A stretch of DNA of 64,000 nucleotides from assembly GCA_050949085.1 (NCBI GenBank), contig JBMNFB010000001.1:1116001-1180000 (forward strand), written 5' to 3'. The stretch is from JBMNFB01 sp050949085. GTDB taxonomy: Bacteria > Bacillota > UBA994 > UBA5500. A program made the translations under genes and the position numbers. Below, piece by piece: positions 41,711 through 51,413 of this stretch; position 1 is the first letter of the stretch, and every line of letters starts with the position of its first letter. The notes beneath the pieces were generated by a model. It worked only from the letters and a program-made list of their open reading frames with translations. It was not told where the DNA came from and did no database searches.

Positions 41711-42610
41711 TCAGGCGTCCACGATGTGGGCGCCTTTGTTCTCCACCTGAAACAGCCGGTAGCGGGCGCTGATGCCGGCTGTGGAAAACCCGGCAACCAT
41801 CGCTTCGCCTACCTGCTCCGCGGCCACCTGCGGCGGAACCAGGGCGCAGATGGCGGGCCCCGCCCCGGAAATGACCGTCGCGGCCGCCCCCGCCTCGGCA
41901 GCCCGGGCAAACACCTCAGCCGCTCCCGGTATCAGGCCGAGACGATAGGGTTGATGGAGCCGATCGGCCATGGCCAGCGGCAGCAGGTCGTAACGCTGCT
42001 GCTGCAGGGCCACCAGGAGCAGCGCTACCCGGGAGAGATTGAAGACAGCGTCGCCGTGAGGGACGCTTTCGGGCAGGGCCTGTCGGGCCCGGCTCGTCGC
42101 CAGGCGGATCTCCGGGATGCAGAAGCAGAGCCCCAGCTCGTCCGGGAAGGGAGACGGCACAGACACGACCCGGCCGTCCTCCACGACGCTGACCACCAGC
42201 CCGCCCAGCAGCGCCGGCGCCACGTTATCGGGGTGCCCCTCCAGCTCGGTGGCCATCGCCAGCAGCTCAGTGTCATCCAGCCTGGCGCCGGTGAGGTGGT
42301 CGGCCAGGAGCAAGCCAGCCACGATGGCAGCCGAACTGCTGCCCAGTCCGCGACTGAGGGGGATCGCGTTCTCCATCGTCAGCGCCACCGGCTCCGGCCT
42401 GACGCCCAGCCTGGCGAAAAGGGCGCAGGCCGCCCGCCAGACGAGGTTCTGCTCGTTCAGGGGCAGCATGCCCTTCCCCTGCCCTCGCACCCGGATGCGC
42501 AATCTGGGTGCGGACTCCACCCTGACCCGGTTGTAAAGGTTCAAGGCCAGACCCAGGCAGTCATAGCCGGAACCCAGGTTAGCCGTAGTAGCTGGTACGA
42601 TGATCTCCAA
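41711..42610 (-). CDS. thrB: homoserine kinase
   Basis: The 299-residue GHMP kinase has the N-terminal PATTANLGSGYDCLGLAL and the ATP loop IPLSRGLGSSSAAIVAGL typical of ThrB. The TTG at 42610 follows GGAGGT, and only seven bases separate it from the thrC stop. It phosphorylates homoserine on the threonine branch. The homoserine dehydrogenase gene is not in the window. Convergent with asparaginase. Confidence 0.93.
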   Translation of the reverse strand: MEIIVPATTANLGSGYDCLGLALNLYNRVRVESAPRLRIRVRGQGKGMLPLNEQNLVWRAACALFARLGVRPEPVALTMENAIPLSRGLGSSSAAIVAGLLLADHLTGARLDDTELLAMATELEGHPDNVAPALLGGLVVSVVEDGRVVSVPSPFPDELGLCFCIPEIRLATSRARQALPESVPHGDAVFNLSRVALLLVALQQQRYDLLPLAMADRLHQPYRLGLIPGAAEVFARAAEAGAAATVISGAGPAICALVPPQVAAEQVGEAMVAGFSTAGISARYRLFQVENKGAHIVDA

Positions 42611-42617
42611 CAGAATC

Positions 42618-43664
42618 TTACCTCCAGATGGTCTCAATGATCGCTGTCTTATCAGCCACGACGCGCGCCGGCTGCGGCACAGCCGCCATGGCGTTGTCCG
42701 GGTCCTTCAGACCGTTGCCGGTGAGCACGCAGACCACCGTCGCCGGCTCGCTGAAATAACCCGCCTGATAAAGCTTGCGCACGCCGGCCAGCCCGGCCGC
42801 CGACGCCGGCTCACAAAAGACTCCTTCCGCCCGTCCCAGCCAGCGATAGGCCGCCAGAATCTCCTCATCGCTGACAGCATCGATCACTCCGCCAGATTCC
42901 TGCTGCGCCTGAACTGCCTGCTGCCAGCTGGCCGGGTTGCCGATGCGGATTGCCGTGGCCACCGTCTCCGGCTGCGCGATCGGCTCGCCACGCACGATGG
43001 CGGCGGAGCCAAGCGCCTCGAAGCCCAGCATCTTGGGGAGCGCCTGCCCGTCGCGCTGCGCCGCGACCTTGAATCCCCGCCAGTAGGCCGTGATATTGCC
43101 GGCGTTTCCCACCGGGATTGCCAGATAGTCCGGCGCCTCCCCCAGCTGCTCGATAATCTCCCAGGCGGCTGTCTGCTGCCCGGCGATGCGAAAGGGGTTG
43201 ATGGAGTTAACCAGCGTGATCGGATATTCCTCGACAATCTCGCGGGTGATGGCCAGGGCCTGGTCGAAGTTTCCGTCCACGGCAATCACCTTGGCGCCGA
43301 GATGAAGCGCCTGGGAGAGCTTGCCCAGGGCAATTTTCCCTTCGGGAATGAGCACGACGCACTCCAGACCGGCGCGCGCCGCATAGGCTGCGGCCGCTGC
43401 CGCTGTGTTGCCGGTGGAGGCGCAAATCACCGCCCTCGCCCCGGCTTCTCTGGCCTTGCTCACCGCCAGCGTCATCCCCCGGTCTTTGAAAGAGCCGGTT
43501 GGGTTGGCACCCTCATACTTGGCGTAGACCGTGAGCCCGGGCAGCGCCGCGCTGACTGCCGGCAACGGCAGCAGCGGCGTGTTGCCTTCGTGCAGGGTGA
43601 CGACCGGCGTCGCCTCGCTCACTGGCAATAGGTCCCGATAGCGATTGATCAAACCTGTCCACAT
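42618..43664 (-). CDS. thrC: threonine synthase
   Basis: The 348-residue PLP enzyme has [11 protein letters not shown], the PLP lysine in [34 protein letters not shown] and the glycine loop [13 protein letters not shown]. It converts phosphohomoserine to threonine. It is the short, Gram-positive class without an N-terminal extension. AAGAGGAG precedes the ATG; thrB follows in the same operon. Confidence 0.93.
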   Translation of the reverse strand: MWTGLINRYRDLLPVSEATPVVTLHEGNTPLLPLPAVSAALPGLTVYAKYEGANPTGSFKDRGMTLAVSKAREAGARAVICASTGNTAAAAAAYAARAGLECVVLIPEGKIALGKLSQALHLGAKVIAVDGNFDQALAITREIVEEYPITLVNSINPFRIAGQQTAAWEIIEQLGEAPDYLAIPVGNAGNITAYWRGFKVAAQRDGQALPKMLGFEALGSAAIVRGEPIAQPETVATAIRIGNPASWQQAVQAQQESGGVIDAVSDEEILAAYRWLGRAEGVFCEPASAAGLAGVRKLYQAGYFSEPATVVCVLTGNGLKDPDNAMAAVPQPARVVADKTAIIETIWR

Positions 43665-43715
43665 TGCGGTCGCTCCTCTTCTTGTTAGTCAGGTAGTTCT
43701 TGCTGTCAACAGGGT

Positions 43716-45728
43716 CTATTCCTGCCTGAGATACTTCTCCAGAGCCCGCTCCATTTTGGGCAGGGCGTCGCGCCAGGTCTGGCGCCGGGCAAACATGTGC
43801 ACCTCGCCAGGGTAGTAGTATGCCTCGTATTCCTTGCCCAGGTTGACGCAGTCGGTGACGATCCGGTCCAGTTGGGCGAAGTCGACATTGGCATCCTCGG
43901 TTCCATGGAAATTGATCAGCGGCTTATTGAGATTCTCGCGGAATGTGACCGGCGAGCCCTGCGCATACAGCTCGGGCGAGTCTTCGGGCAGGCCGCAGAA
44001 GAAACAGGCAAACTGCGTGCCGCCGCGACGCCCGCGCCCCTCGATCCAGCGTGCCCACTGGGCCTGGTCCCAGATGCCAGCAAAGTTGATACCCAGGGCA
44101 AACTCGTCAGGATACTGAGTCAGGCAATGCAGCGTCAGGTAGCCACCATAGCTCAACCCATAGACACCAACCCTGTCGGCATCGACGTAGGGCAGGCTCT
44201 TCAGATAGCGCCCGCCGTGGACGACATCCAGAACATCATTCACACCCATGTTCCGGTAGAGGCCGAAACGGAAGTCCTTGCCGTAGCCGATGCCGCCCCG
44301 ATAGTTGATGGAGAGCACGACGTATCCGCGACTGGCCAGGTACTGGTTGACTGCATAGAAATGGGCATATGAATAGGAAGGATGCCAGCTGCCGCGCATC
44401 TGCCGAATCGGACCGCCGTGCAACCAGACGAGAGCCGGGTACTTTCGCTGCGGATCCAGGTCATCGGGTTTGAACAGGAATCCATCCAGCTCCCAATCCT
44501 CGGCACCTCGGTAGGTGATCTTTTCGGGCACCTGCAGTTTTTCCGCCAGGCCGCCCGGCATACAGTTAGTCAGCTGGCGCGGCTGGCCATCGGCAAGATC
44601 CACGACCCAGAGATCGGCAGCCAGGCGCGCGTCGCAATGCACAAAGGCGATGCTGCGTCCGTCGGGAGACCATCTGGCCTGCAGGTTAGTCACCGGGAAA
44701 TCGGTCAGCCGCCGCTGGCTGCGCGTGGGCAGATCGTAGAGCCAGAGGTCGCGACGCAGCAGGTCGCCGCGGTTGCTGGAATAGACAAACTGCCGACCGT
44801 CGGGAGACCAGTCGGGACGATCGCCGGCAGCCCCAAAATCTTCGCACTGGCCGTCAGTCAGCTGCTCCAGCTGGCCCGCAGCCAGGTCGTAGAGATAGTG
44901 GTGCAGCCAACCATCCAGCTCAAGGCTGAACAACAGGTGCTCCCCGTCGGGGCTGGGCAGGACGCGCGAGAACGAGAGCGCGCCTCGCCGATCGGCCTGT
45001 TCCTCGTGATAGAGGTGGCGTATCTCCGGGCGCAGCCTGCTGGTTACGCCGATCCGGCTGTAATCCACTCCTTCGGTTGATTCAGGCAGAGTGGCCAGAT
45101 ACCAGTCGTGTACCCGGCGGATGTCGCGACTCACCTGATAGATGAAGCGACGGTTGTCCAGCCAGTGTGCATCGCTGATGCCGGTCTGGGTATTGTCGCT
45201 GGCCCAGAGCAGCCGGCCGGCGGCAGTGATGATCGCCAGCCGCGCCGTGTGGTGTTCGTCTGTATAGCGAATCAGGAGATGACGGCTGTCAGCTGACCAG
45301 GCAGTGGCCATCTCCCTTCCAGGCAGCTGCACCCGCTGCCATAGCTGTCCGTCCTCCAGCAGATAGGTCTGGTTGCCCTGTTTCAGGAGTAACAGTCGCC
45401 CATCAGGGCTCCAGTTCAGCGTGCCGCCCAGATTGGCTGACACCGTCAGGCGGCGCAAAGAGAAAGAATCACCGTCGGGTTCGGCCCAGTAGAGATCGCC
45501 GTCCGCCACCAGCGCCAGCAGAGGACGCCGGGGATGCCAGCTGGCCGCAACCACCCGCCGCTTCGCCTGAGTAAGCTGCTGCGGCGCTCCGCCGTCCAGG
45601 GGCACCAGCCAGCAGTCGGTCAGGCCACCATCGTTCCAGAGATAGCTGATCCAGCGGCCGTCTGCTGACCAGCTCCAGCCCTCTAGCCGCTTTACGGCCA
45701 GAATCTCCTCCAAAGTGATCCGTGCCAA
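43716..45728 (-). CDS. S9-family prolyl oligopeptidase-like serine peptidase
   Basis: The 670-residue protein has an N-terminal TolB-like beta-propeller (about 1-410, with WSPDGRxxx repeats) and a C-terminal alpha/beta hydrolase. The catalytic set is Ser in VGVYGLSYGGYLT, Asp in HGTEDANVD and His in GEVHMF. It probably trims short peptides as an acylaminoacyl- or dipeptidyl-peptidase in the cytoplasm. A TTG at 45728 has GAAGGGAG eight bases upstream; the GTG three codons earlier abuts that site. Confidence 0.9.
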   Translation of the reverse strand: MARITLEEILAVKRLEGWSWSADGRWISYLWNDGGLTDCWLVPLDGGAPQQLTQAKRRVVAASWHPRRPLLALVADGDLYWAEPDGDSFSLRRLTVSANLGGTLNWSPDGRLLLLKQGNQTYLLEDGQLWQRVQLPGREMATAWSADSRHLLIRYTDEHHTARLAIITAAGRLLWASDNTQTGISDAHWLDNRRFIYQVSRDIRRVHDWYLATLPESTEGVDYSRIGVTSRLRPEIRHLYHEEQADRRGALSFSRVLPSPDGEHLLFSLELDGWLHHYLYDLAAGQLEQLTDGQCEDFGAAGDRPDWSPDGRQFVYSSNRGDLLRRDLWLYDLPTRSQRRLTDFPVTNLQARWSPDGRSIAFVHCDARLAADLWVVDLADGQPRQLTNCMPGGLAEKLQVPEKITYRGAEDWELDGFLFKPDDLDPQRKYPALVWLHGGPIRQMRGSWHPSYSYAHFYAVNQYLASRGYVVLSINYRGGIGYGKDFRFGLYRNMGVNDVLDVVHGGRYLKSLPYVDADRVGVYGLSYGGYLTLHCLTQYPDEFALGINFAGIWDQAQWARWIEGRGRRGGTQFACFFCGLPEDSPELYAQGSPVTFRENLNKPLINFHGTEDANVDFAQLDRIVTDCVNLGKEYEAYYYPGEVHMFARRQTWRDALPKMERALEKYLRQE

Positions 45729-45851
45729 GTGTATCACTCCCTTCCCGCATTCATAGCATATATTGGCGACCCTGGCCCGAAGTCCTGCGCTGGAACCAAT
45801 GACGCTGCGGCCGTTGGGACAAACTATCCCAGAAGGAAGGAGAGTGGTCTA

Positions 45852-46460
45852 ATGCCAAAGAAAATCCTGATCCTGCTGCTGCTGGCAGGCCTCTGCCTTG
45901 GCGCGACGCTCCCGGCACTGGCAGCGACGAGACCGCAGGCGCTGCGGCAGACTGCGCTGCGCTCAGTGGTTCACCCGCGGCGCGGCCCCTGCCAATGGCT
46001 GCGGCAGATGGAGGAGCTGAACCAGTCTGACCCGGCCGCCTGCACCCAGGAGCTGCTCAGACGACATGAACAGATGGTGAAGAAGGCAACAGAGGTGGTG
46101 CGTAAGAAAGACACGCTGCCTCAGGAGATCCTGACTTCCCTCGAGCGGCGTCAGGCCGAGGCGCTGCAGCGATTTGAGGAGCGGCTGCGCCGCGAGGAAA
46201 CCGATGAGGAGACCATCGCGCGGAAACTGGAGCGCTTCCGGGCGAAACAGGCGGAGAAGAAAGCCGCAGTGCAGCAGAACGTCGACGAGATTGCCGCCAG
46301 GATGCTCCAGCGTGCGAGAAAAATTCTGGAAGAGGAAGACCAGGTACGAGCCCGGATCGAAGCTGGCCAGGGCCTGGAGCTACTGAAGGAGCGGCTGAGG
46401 CAGACGCGCCAGCAGGAGAAGGAGCGAAGACCGGAACAGCGGCAGCGCCGCAACAGGTGA
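45852..46460 (+). CDS. secreted coiled-coil protein of unknown function
   Basis: The 202-residue protein has a signal peptide (LILLLLAGLCLGATLPALA, cleaved near residue 25). From ~60 to the end it is a long, highly charged Glu/Arg/Lys coiled coil ending in REKERRPEQR-like basic sequence. No enzyme motif was found. The ATG at 45852 follows GAAGGAAGGAG. It is divergent from the peptidase gene. Confidence 0.7.
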   Translation: MPKKILILLLLAGLCLGATLPALAATRPQALRQTALRSVVHPRRGPCQWLRQMEELNQSDPAACTQELLRRHEQMVKKATEVVRKKDTLPQEILTSLERRQAEALQRFEERLRREETDEETIARKLERFRAKQAEKKAAVQQNVDEIAARMLQRARKILEEEDQVRARIEAGQGLELLKERLRQTRQQEKERRPEQRQRRNR

Positions 46461-46480
46461 GTGAACCGCAAGAGAACTAG

Positions 46481-46526
46481 ATGGCGTGTTGAGAGTGCTT
46501 TTCCACCAGCATTCTCAACACGCCAT
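46481..46526. terminator. bidirectional terminator-type hairpin
   Basis: Arms ATGGCGTGTTGAGAGTGCT (46481-46499) and AGCATTCTCAACACGCCAT (46508-46526) pair over 19 bp with one G-T, around an eight-base loop. It lies between two convergent genes. T tracts are short. Confidence 0.65.
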
Positions 46527-46540
46527 TCTTCTGCGCCATC

Positions 46541-46801
46541 TCAGGCATCCTCAGACGAACTCTCCTGCTCACGGCGGCGGCGACGACGAGCAAAGAAGAA
46601 CCAGACAAACCCGGCCATCAGCAGCAGGTTGATAACCCTGCTTACCATCCGCCCCACGTCCGGCCTGGCAGGCGCCGACTGCTCTGCCTCTGCGCCCTCC
46701 GCCTCCAGCTGGACGCTGACAACATCTTCTTCTGTCTCCTGAACCGGTGCTGGCGGCGGCTGCGGGCTGTCCAGATGCCGCTCGTTCATGTTGTTGCCCA
46801 T
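46541..46801 (-). CDS. small single-pass membrane protein
   Basis: The C-terminal half has one membrane helix (VINLLLMAGFVWFFFA) followed by a poly-Arg stop-transfer signal (RRRRRR). The N-terminal half is acidic and proline-rich (SPQPPPAPVQETEEDVV). The start is not fixed: no strong ribosome binding site is visible and ATGs at 46801 and 46789 are both possible. No family recognised. Confidence 0.5.
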   Translation of the reverse strand: MGNNMNERHLDSPQPPPAPVQETEEDVVSVQLEAEGAEAEQSAPARPDVGRMVSRVINLLLMAGFVWFFFARRRRRREQESSSEDA

Positions 46802-47077
46802 TACCACAGAGAAGATTGCAACCACAATTCCATCACGTATCGTTAATCACCCTTTCGCATGATTTCTCCCCATATTCCTATTCGCGCTTTCCGCAAGGCT
46901 TTCCTCTAATCGGCTGTCGTCCCCAGCTCACTTTTCGCACTAGTGGAGCTTTGCCGCATTTGCTACTCAACCATGGTATACTGTTGTATTATAACCACAC
47001 ACTGCAACTTCCCTGTATGAACCCGGCTCCAGGCAGGCGAAACCTGCTGGAGTACTATAACAGCTAGAGGGATTGAC

Positions 47078-48304
47078 ATGAAGGAGACAAGACGGATTTA
47101 CCTGTTTTTTGCAGTCAACATTCTATACAGCATGGCAGCCAGCTTTGCCCATCCGGTCACGCCAACGATTATCCAGCAGCGAGGCTTTGGAGACTATATG
47201 TTCGGCGTGGCGCTGGGCACCCAGCTGGCGGTCAATTTTCTCTTTTCCCCGTTCTGGGGCAGATTGGTCAACTACCTCTCCAGCCGCCGCATCATCCTCT
47301 TCTGCTCATTAGGGTACGCGGCCGGGCAGGCGATGTTTGGCCTGGCCGGTTCCGAAGCGATGATGGTCGCCGCGCGGATGTTTGCCGGGATCTTTGTGGG
47401 CGGCGTGTTCACTTCGCTCCTCACCTACATCGTCAACACGTCCCCCGAGACCCTGCGCGGTCAGCATCTGACCGTTCTGGCCACCATCCAGACGGTGGCC
47501 AGCGCATTTGGCTACTTCGCGGGAGGCATGCTGGGCGAAATCGGCGTCGGTGTGACGATGACGGCCCAGGTGGTGCTGTTGGCGGTCGGCGGCGTGCTCT
47601 TCTACCTGGTCTGTCAGGACGATGCTCAGACAACGCTGGCCAATGTGCAGCCCCGCGCTCTGCTGCGCGAGGCCAACCCGGTGGCTGCCCTCCTGGCGGG
47701 GCGACAGATCATGACGCCGATTCTGGCCTGTGTCTTTGTGATCAGCGCTCTGGCTAACCTGGGAAACAATGCCTTTGATCAGAGCTTCAACTACTACCTC
47801 AAGGCCCAGCTGCAGCTGACATCAGGCTATAACGGCGCCATCAAGGCCGTAATCGGTCTCATCTCCCTGGTCACCAACGGCCTGATCGGCATGTGGCTGA
47901 TCAAGCGGACAGACATCCGCCGCTCTACCATCTACGTCTATCTAGGCTGCGCTGCCGCCACGCTGGGAGTCGTGCTGCTCAACTCCACCGTCCCCTTCGT
48001 GATCACCAGCGTCATCTACTTCGGCTTCTTTGCCATCAGCGTCCCCCTGACGCAGAGCCTGGCGGCTGTCCACGCCCGCGGTGGGGATAGCAATCTGGTC
48101 ATGGGCTTTTTCAACGGGCTGAAGGCACTGGGGGGCATCTTCGGCGCCCTGGCGGCCGGGCTGCTCTACACCGCCAATCCCAAGTGGCCCTTCCTGCTGG
48201 GCTTTGCCGCCTTTGCTCTCAGCACGCTGGTTTCCTTGCGGCATTACCGTCTCTGCCAACAGCAGGAGACCGGCACTGCCAAGAGCGCAACAGTCGGCGT
48301 CTGA
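47078..48304 (+). CDS. major facilitator superfamily transporter
   Basis: The 408-residue protein has about 12 membrane helices and an MFS motif A-like loop after helix 2 (GRLVNYLSSRRIIL). It resembles the drug:H+ antiporter branch. The substrate cannot be inferred. AGAGGG precedes the ATG at 47078. A hairpin (47026-47053) sits in the 5' leader. Confidence 0.88.
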   Translation: MKETRRIYLFFAVNILYSMAASFAHPVTPTIIQQRGFGDYMFGVALGTQLAVNFLFSPFWGRLVNYLSSRRIILFCSLGYAAGQAMFGLAGSEAMMVAARMFAGIFVGGVFTSLLTYIVNTSPETLRGQHLTVLATIQTVASAFGYFAGGMLGEIGVGVTMTAQVVLLAVGGVLFYLVCQDDAQTTLANVQPRALLREANPVAALLAGRQIMTPILACVFVISALANLGNNAFDQSFNYYLKAQLQLTSGYNGAIKAVIGLISLVTNGLIGMWLIKRTDIRRSTIYVYLGCAAATLGVVLLNSTVPFVITSVIYFGFFAISVPLTQSLAAVHARGGDSNLVMGFFNGLKALGGIFGALAAGLLYTANPKWPFLLGFAAFALSTLVSLRHYRLCQQQETGTAKSATVGV

Positions 48305-48318
48305 GGCACTGACCGCGG

Positions 48319-48347
48319 TTGACAAACGCCCCGCAGCATGATAGTCT
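48319..48347 (+). promoter_or_regulatory. promoter of the proS T-box leader
   Basis: TTGACA (48319-48324), a 17-base spacer and TAGTCT (48342-48347), directly before the T-box. Confidence 0.75.
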
Positions 48348-48349
48348 GG

Positions 48350-48592
48350 GTCGCAAAGGCGATGAAGGGGAAACGCTGGTCAGGCGGCGGTTGCAGAGAG
48401 TCGGCCCGCGGCTGTAAGGCCGACACCAGACTGCGGATCAGTACCCACCCCAGGAGCAGGTGGTGATGAGCCACCCGGATACCCACCGTTAACGGGAACT
48501 TGAGCGGGTCTGACGCCAGGAAGCGGCGCAGGCCAATCAGGGTGGTACCACGGGTATGAACCCCGTCCCTATGATTCAGGGACGGGGTTTTT
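48350..48592 (+). ncRNA. T-box leader of proS
   Basis: The leader has a long stem I with an AGAGAGTCGGC apical region and the near-invariant T-box AGGGTGGTACCACGGGTA (48539-48556), whose TGG bulge binds the tRNA acceptor end. A strong terminator (ACCCCGTCCCT / AGGGACGGGGT, then TTTTT, 48559-48592) overlaps the antiterminator. Uncharged tRNA-Pro should permit readthrough. I could not place the specifier codon with confidence; proline is taken from the downstream gene. Confidence 0.95.
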
Positions 48593-48622
48593 GAGTACCA
48601 ACAGACAAAGGGAGTGAAGAAG

Positions 48623-50089
48623 ATGGCGAACGAGAAAAACTTCGTCAAAGAGATCACGCCGCAAGCAGAAGACTTTTCGCGCTGGTATCTGGATACGATT
48701 CAGAAGGCCGATTTGATGGACTACTCGCCGGTACGCGGCTGCATCGTCTTTAAGCCCGATGGCTACGAACTCTGGGAGAGGATGCAGGCTGGACTGGACC
48801 GCCGTTTCAAGGAAACTGGCCACCGCAACGCCTATTTCCCGATGCTCATTCCGGAGAGCTTCATGCTGAAGGAGAAGGAACACGTCGAAGGCTTCAACCC
48901 GGAGTTGCCCTGGGTAACTGAGGCCGGCGGCGAAAAACTGGAGGAGCGGCTGGCGATTCGCCCCACATCGGAGACGATGATCGGCTATATGTATAGCCAG
49001 TGGATCCAGAGCTATCGCGACCTGCCGGTCCTGATCAACCAGTGGGCCAACGTCTTCCGCTGGGAGAAGCGCACCATGCCCTTCCTGCGCACGTCGGAGT
49101 TCCTCTGGCAGGAAGGCCACACTGCTCACGCCACAGAGGAAGAGGCGCGGCAGGAAACGCTGCTCATGCTGGATGTCTATGCTGACTTTATCGAGAACGA
49201 ACTGGCGATTCCGGTCTGGAAGGGACAGAAGACGCCGAGCGAGCGCTTTGCCGGCGCCATCGATACCTACTCCGTGGAAGCGATGATGAAGGACGGCAAG
49301 GCCCTGCAGGCCGGCACATCGCACTATCTGGGACAGAATTTCGCCCAGGCATTTGACATCAAGTATCTGGATCGAGACAACCAGCTGAAGCATGTTTACA
49401 CCACGTCCTGGGGCGTTTCCACCCGCCTGATCGGCGCCCTGATCATGGCTCATGGAGATGATCGCGGCCTGGCCCTGCCGCCGCTGCTGGCTCCGCTGCA
49501 GGTGGTGATGATCCCGGTCGGTCCGCCCAAGCTGCGCGCCGCGGTCATGGCCAGATTCGACCCACTGCTGGCGGAGATCAAGGCCGCCGGAATCCGCGTC
49601 CAGAGCGACCTGCGCGAGGAAACACCCGGCTGGAAATTCAACGAGTGGGAGATGCGCGGCGTGCCGGTCCGCCTGGAGTTGGGGCCGCGCGACGTACAGA
49701 ACAACCAGTGCATTCTCGTTCGCCGCGACACGGGCGAAAAGCAGAGTGTCAGCCTGGACGAAGTGGTCGCCTACCTACCCAGATTGCTTGAAGAGATTCA
49801 GCAGAATATGTATCAGAAGGCAAAAGCCTTCCGCGATCAGCATTCCCACCTCGACCTGGAGACGCTAGACGATCTGGTGCAGCACATCCGGCAGCAGGAG
49901 CAGGCCAATGAACTGGCGGGCTGGGCGCTGCTGGGCTGGTGCGGGCACGACGATTGCGAGGCCAAAATCAAGGAAGCGACCAAGTTTACGGCGCGCAACA
50001 TCCCCTTTGAGCCGCCGCTGCAGAAGCAGAAATGTGCCGCCTGCGGTGGCGAGGCCAAACACACCGTCTGGTATGCCCGCGCCTACTAG
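48623..50089 (+). CDS. proS: prolyl-tRNA synthetase (short, archaeal/eukaryotic-like type)
   Basis: The 488-residue class II synthetase has motif 2 (FRWEKRTMPFLRTSEFLWQEGHTAHA) split by its usual loop, and motif 3 near MAHGDDRGLALPP. It lacks the YbaK-like editing insertion of the long bacterial type and ends in the C-terminal zinc-binding-like CAACGG...WYARAY. This matches the ProS3 type found in some Firmicutes. The ATG at 48623 follows AAAGGGAG by nine bases. T-box controlled. Confidence 0.95.
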   Translation: MANEKNFVKEITPQAEDFSRWYLDTIQKADLMDYSPVRGCIVFKPDGYELWERMQAGLDRRFKETGHRNAYFPMLIPESFMLKEKEHVEGFNPELPWVTEAGGEKLEERLAIRPTSETMIGYMYSQWIQSYRDLPVLINQWANVFRWEKRTMPFLRTSEFLWQEGHTAHATEEEARQETLLMLDVYADFIENELAIPVWKGQKTPSERFAGAIDTYSVEAMMKDGKALQAGTSHYLGQNFAQAFDIKYLDRDNQLKHVYTTSWGVSTRLIGALIMAHGDDRGLALPPLLAPLQVVMIPVGPPKLRAAVMARFDPLLAEIKAAGIRVQSDLREETPGWKFNEWEMRGVPVRLELGPRDVQNNQCILVRRDTGEKQSVSLDEVVAYLPRLLEEIQQNMYQKAKAFRDQHSHLDLETLDDLVQHIRQQEQANELAGWALLGWCGHDDCEAKIKEATKFTARNIPFEPPLQKQKCAACGGEAKHTVWYARAY

Positions 50090-50112
50090 GGCAGATACCT
50101 GAGAGAAAACAA

Positions 50113-50552
50113 GGGGCTGTTGCACCAGCAACGCCCCCAGTCAGGACACACCCCTTCGGGCGCGCCGATGTCGTCATAGATCAGGGGACACACCTCAGCA
50201 TGATGCCGATCTGGTGCGTATTGCCTGATGCTCGTGTTGAATGTCTGAGGTATGTCCCCCACTTATAAAGTATCAGGCGAAACGAAAAACTCGCCCTGCC
50301 GAAGCCAGAGCTCTTGGCATCTATGCCCTGGGTGGCGTCTGGGCTCACCTTGTACGCCTGCCGAGGAGGGCTCAGACAGTTACTGCTCCAGCAAGTGCGC
50401 AAGCACTTGCGAGACTGAATAGGGCGATGTTTGCTTGTCAAACTCGGTTGGTACCTCACTAATGACTTATCGGAATGCGCCTTCAGGGGTGATGTTCAAG
50501 AAAGCACCCACTGCAACCCAGGAGAGGCAGTGGGTGTTATTGCGGCAGCCCT
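50113..50552 (+). repeat. MITE-like repeat, copy B (longest)
   Basis: The 440-bp element runs from GGGGCTGTTGC (50113-50123) to GCGGCAGCCCT (50542-50552). Both flanks match copy A closely (CAGTCAGGACACACCCCTTC, GCGCGCCGATGTCGTCA, CACACCTCAGCATGATGCCG, GGTTGGTACCTCACTAA). About 165 bases near 50229-50395 have no counterpart in A. It contains the hairpins GCAAGTGC/GCACTTGC and CACCCACTGC/GCAGTGGGTG. Its right end abuts the stop codon of the patatin gene. No transposase is encoded. Confidence 0.82.
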
Positions 50553-51341
50553 TTATGTTTCTCCTTGCGCTCTCTCTTTTAACGCCAGAATATCCTCCTC
50601 ATGCTCCATCACTGCTTCATATCCCAGCTGGATATAGTGGTCGATCTGGTTCAGATCCAGAAGACTGGCGCCGGCCATGCGGGGTTCCAGGCAGACATCG
50701 GCTGACTGGAACTCGGTGCGGCACTGATAGCGTTGCAGGATTTCAAACGTACGCGCCAGGACCCCAAACATCCCCTCAACCTTATGCGTAGGGGCGATAT
50801 CGGCGTAGAGGTCCACGCCGATTACCAGATCGGCTCCCAGTTCACGCGCCGTCTTCACCGGCACGTTTTCGACAACTCCGCCATCCACCAGGGCCCAGTC
50901 CCTGGTTTCCAGCGGCGAGAAGACGCCGGGCAAGGAGCAGCTGGCGCGCACCGCCGGTGCTACCGGACCGTGTCTCAGGATTATCCGCCCCGCTGTATAG
51001 AGATCGGTGCAGACGGCGGCGCAGGGCATATCTAGTTCGTCAAATGTCCTGCCTCCCAGCAGTTCCTCCAGGAGCCGCTCCATGCGCTCGGTACCCAGCA
51101 GGCCGCGTCGCGGCACGACCAGCTCCGTCAGATCGCGCCAGGTAATGGCGCGGGCCAGCTCAGTCAGCTGCTCTGGCGAATAGCCAGCAGCAAACAGGGC
51201 ACCCACCATGCTGCCTGAACTGGTTCCGGCGATAACCGAGATCTCCACCCCCAGTTCCTCCAGGCCGCGCAGCACGCCCACGTGGGCGACGCCGCGGGCG
51301 GCGCCACCGCCGAGAGCCAGGCCAATTTTCCTCCCTGCCAC
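50553..51341 (-). CDS. patatin-like phospholipase (RssA/YlbK family)
   Basis: The 262-residue protein has the oxyanion loop GLALGGGAARGVAHVG, the nucleophile Ser41 in GTSSG and the catalytic Asp in ALVDGGVVENVP. It is a soluble lipid acyl hydrolase. The GTG at 51341 follows GGAGGGGGG by six bases. Its stop codon touches the right end of repeat B, so the element's insertion may have set the C-terminus. Confidence 0.92.
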   Translation of the reverse strand: MAGRKIGLALGGGAARGVAHVGVLRGLEELGVEISVIAGTSSGSMVGALFAAGYSPEQLTELARAITWRDLTELVVPRRGLLGTERMERLLEELLGGRTFDELDMPCAAVCTDLYTAGRIILRHGPVAPAVRASCSLPGVFSPLETRDWALVDGGVVENVPVKTARELGADLVIGVDLYADIAPTHKVEGMFGVLARTFEILQRYQCRTEFQSADVCLEPRMAGASLLDLNQIDHYIQLGYEAVMEHEEDILALKERAQGET

Positions 51342-51413
51342 CGACTTCCCCCCTCCGGGTATGCAAGACCCGGGTGACAACTACAGCATAGCTTTATGCT
51401 GCTTCGGGGCAAA

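Noticed and set aside
40591..41796. 401-codon minus-strand frame
   Set aside because: It is antisense to the asparaginase gene, whose motifs are unambiguous, and shows no family features.
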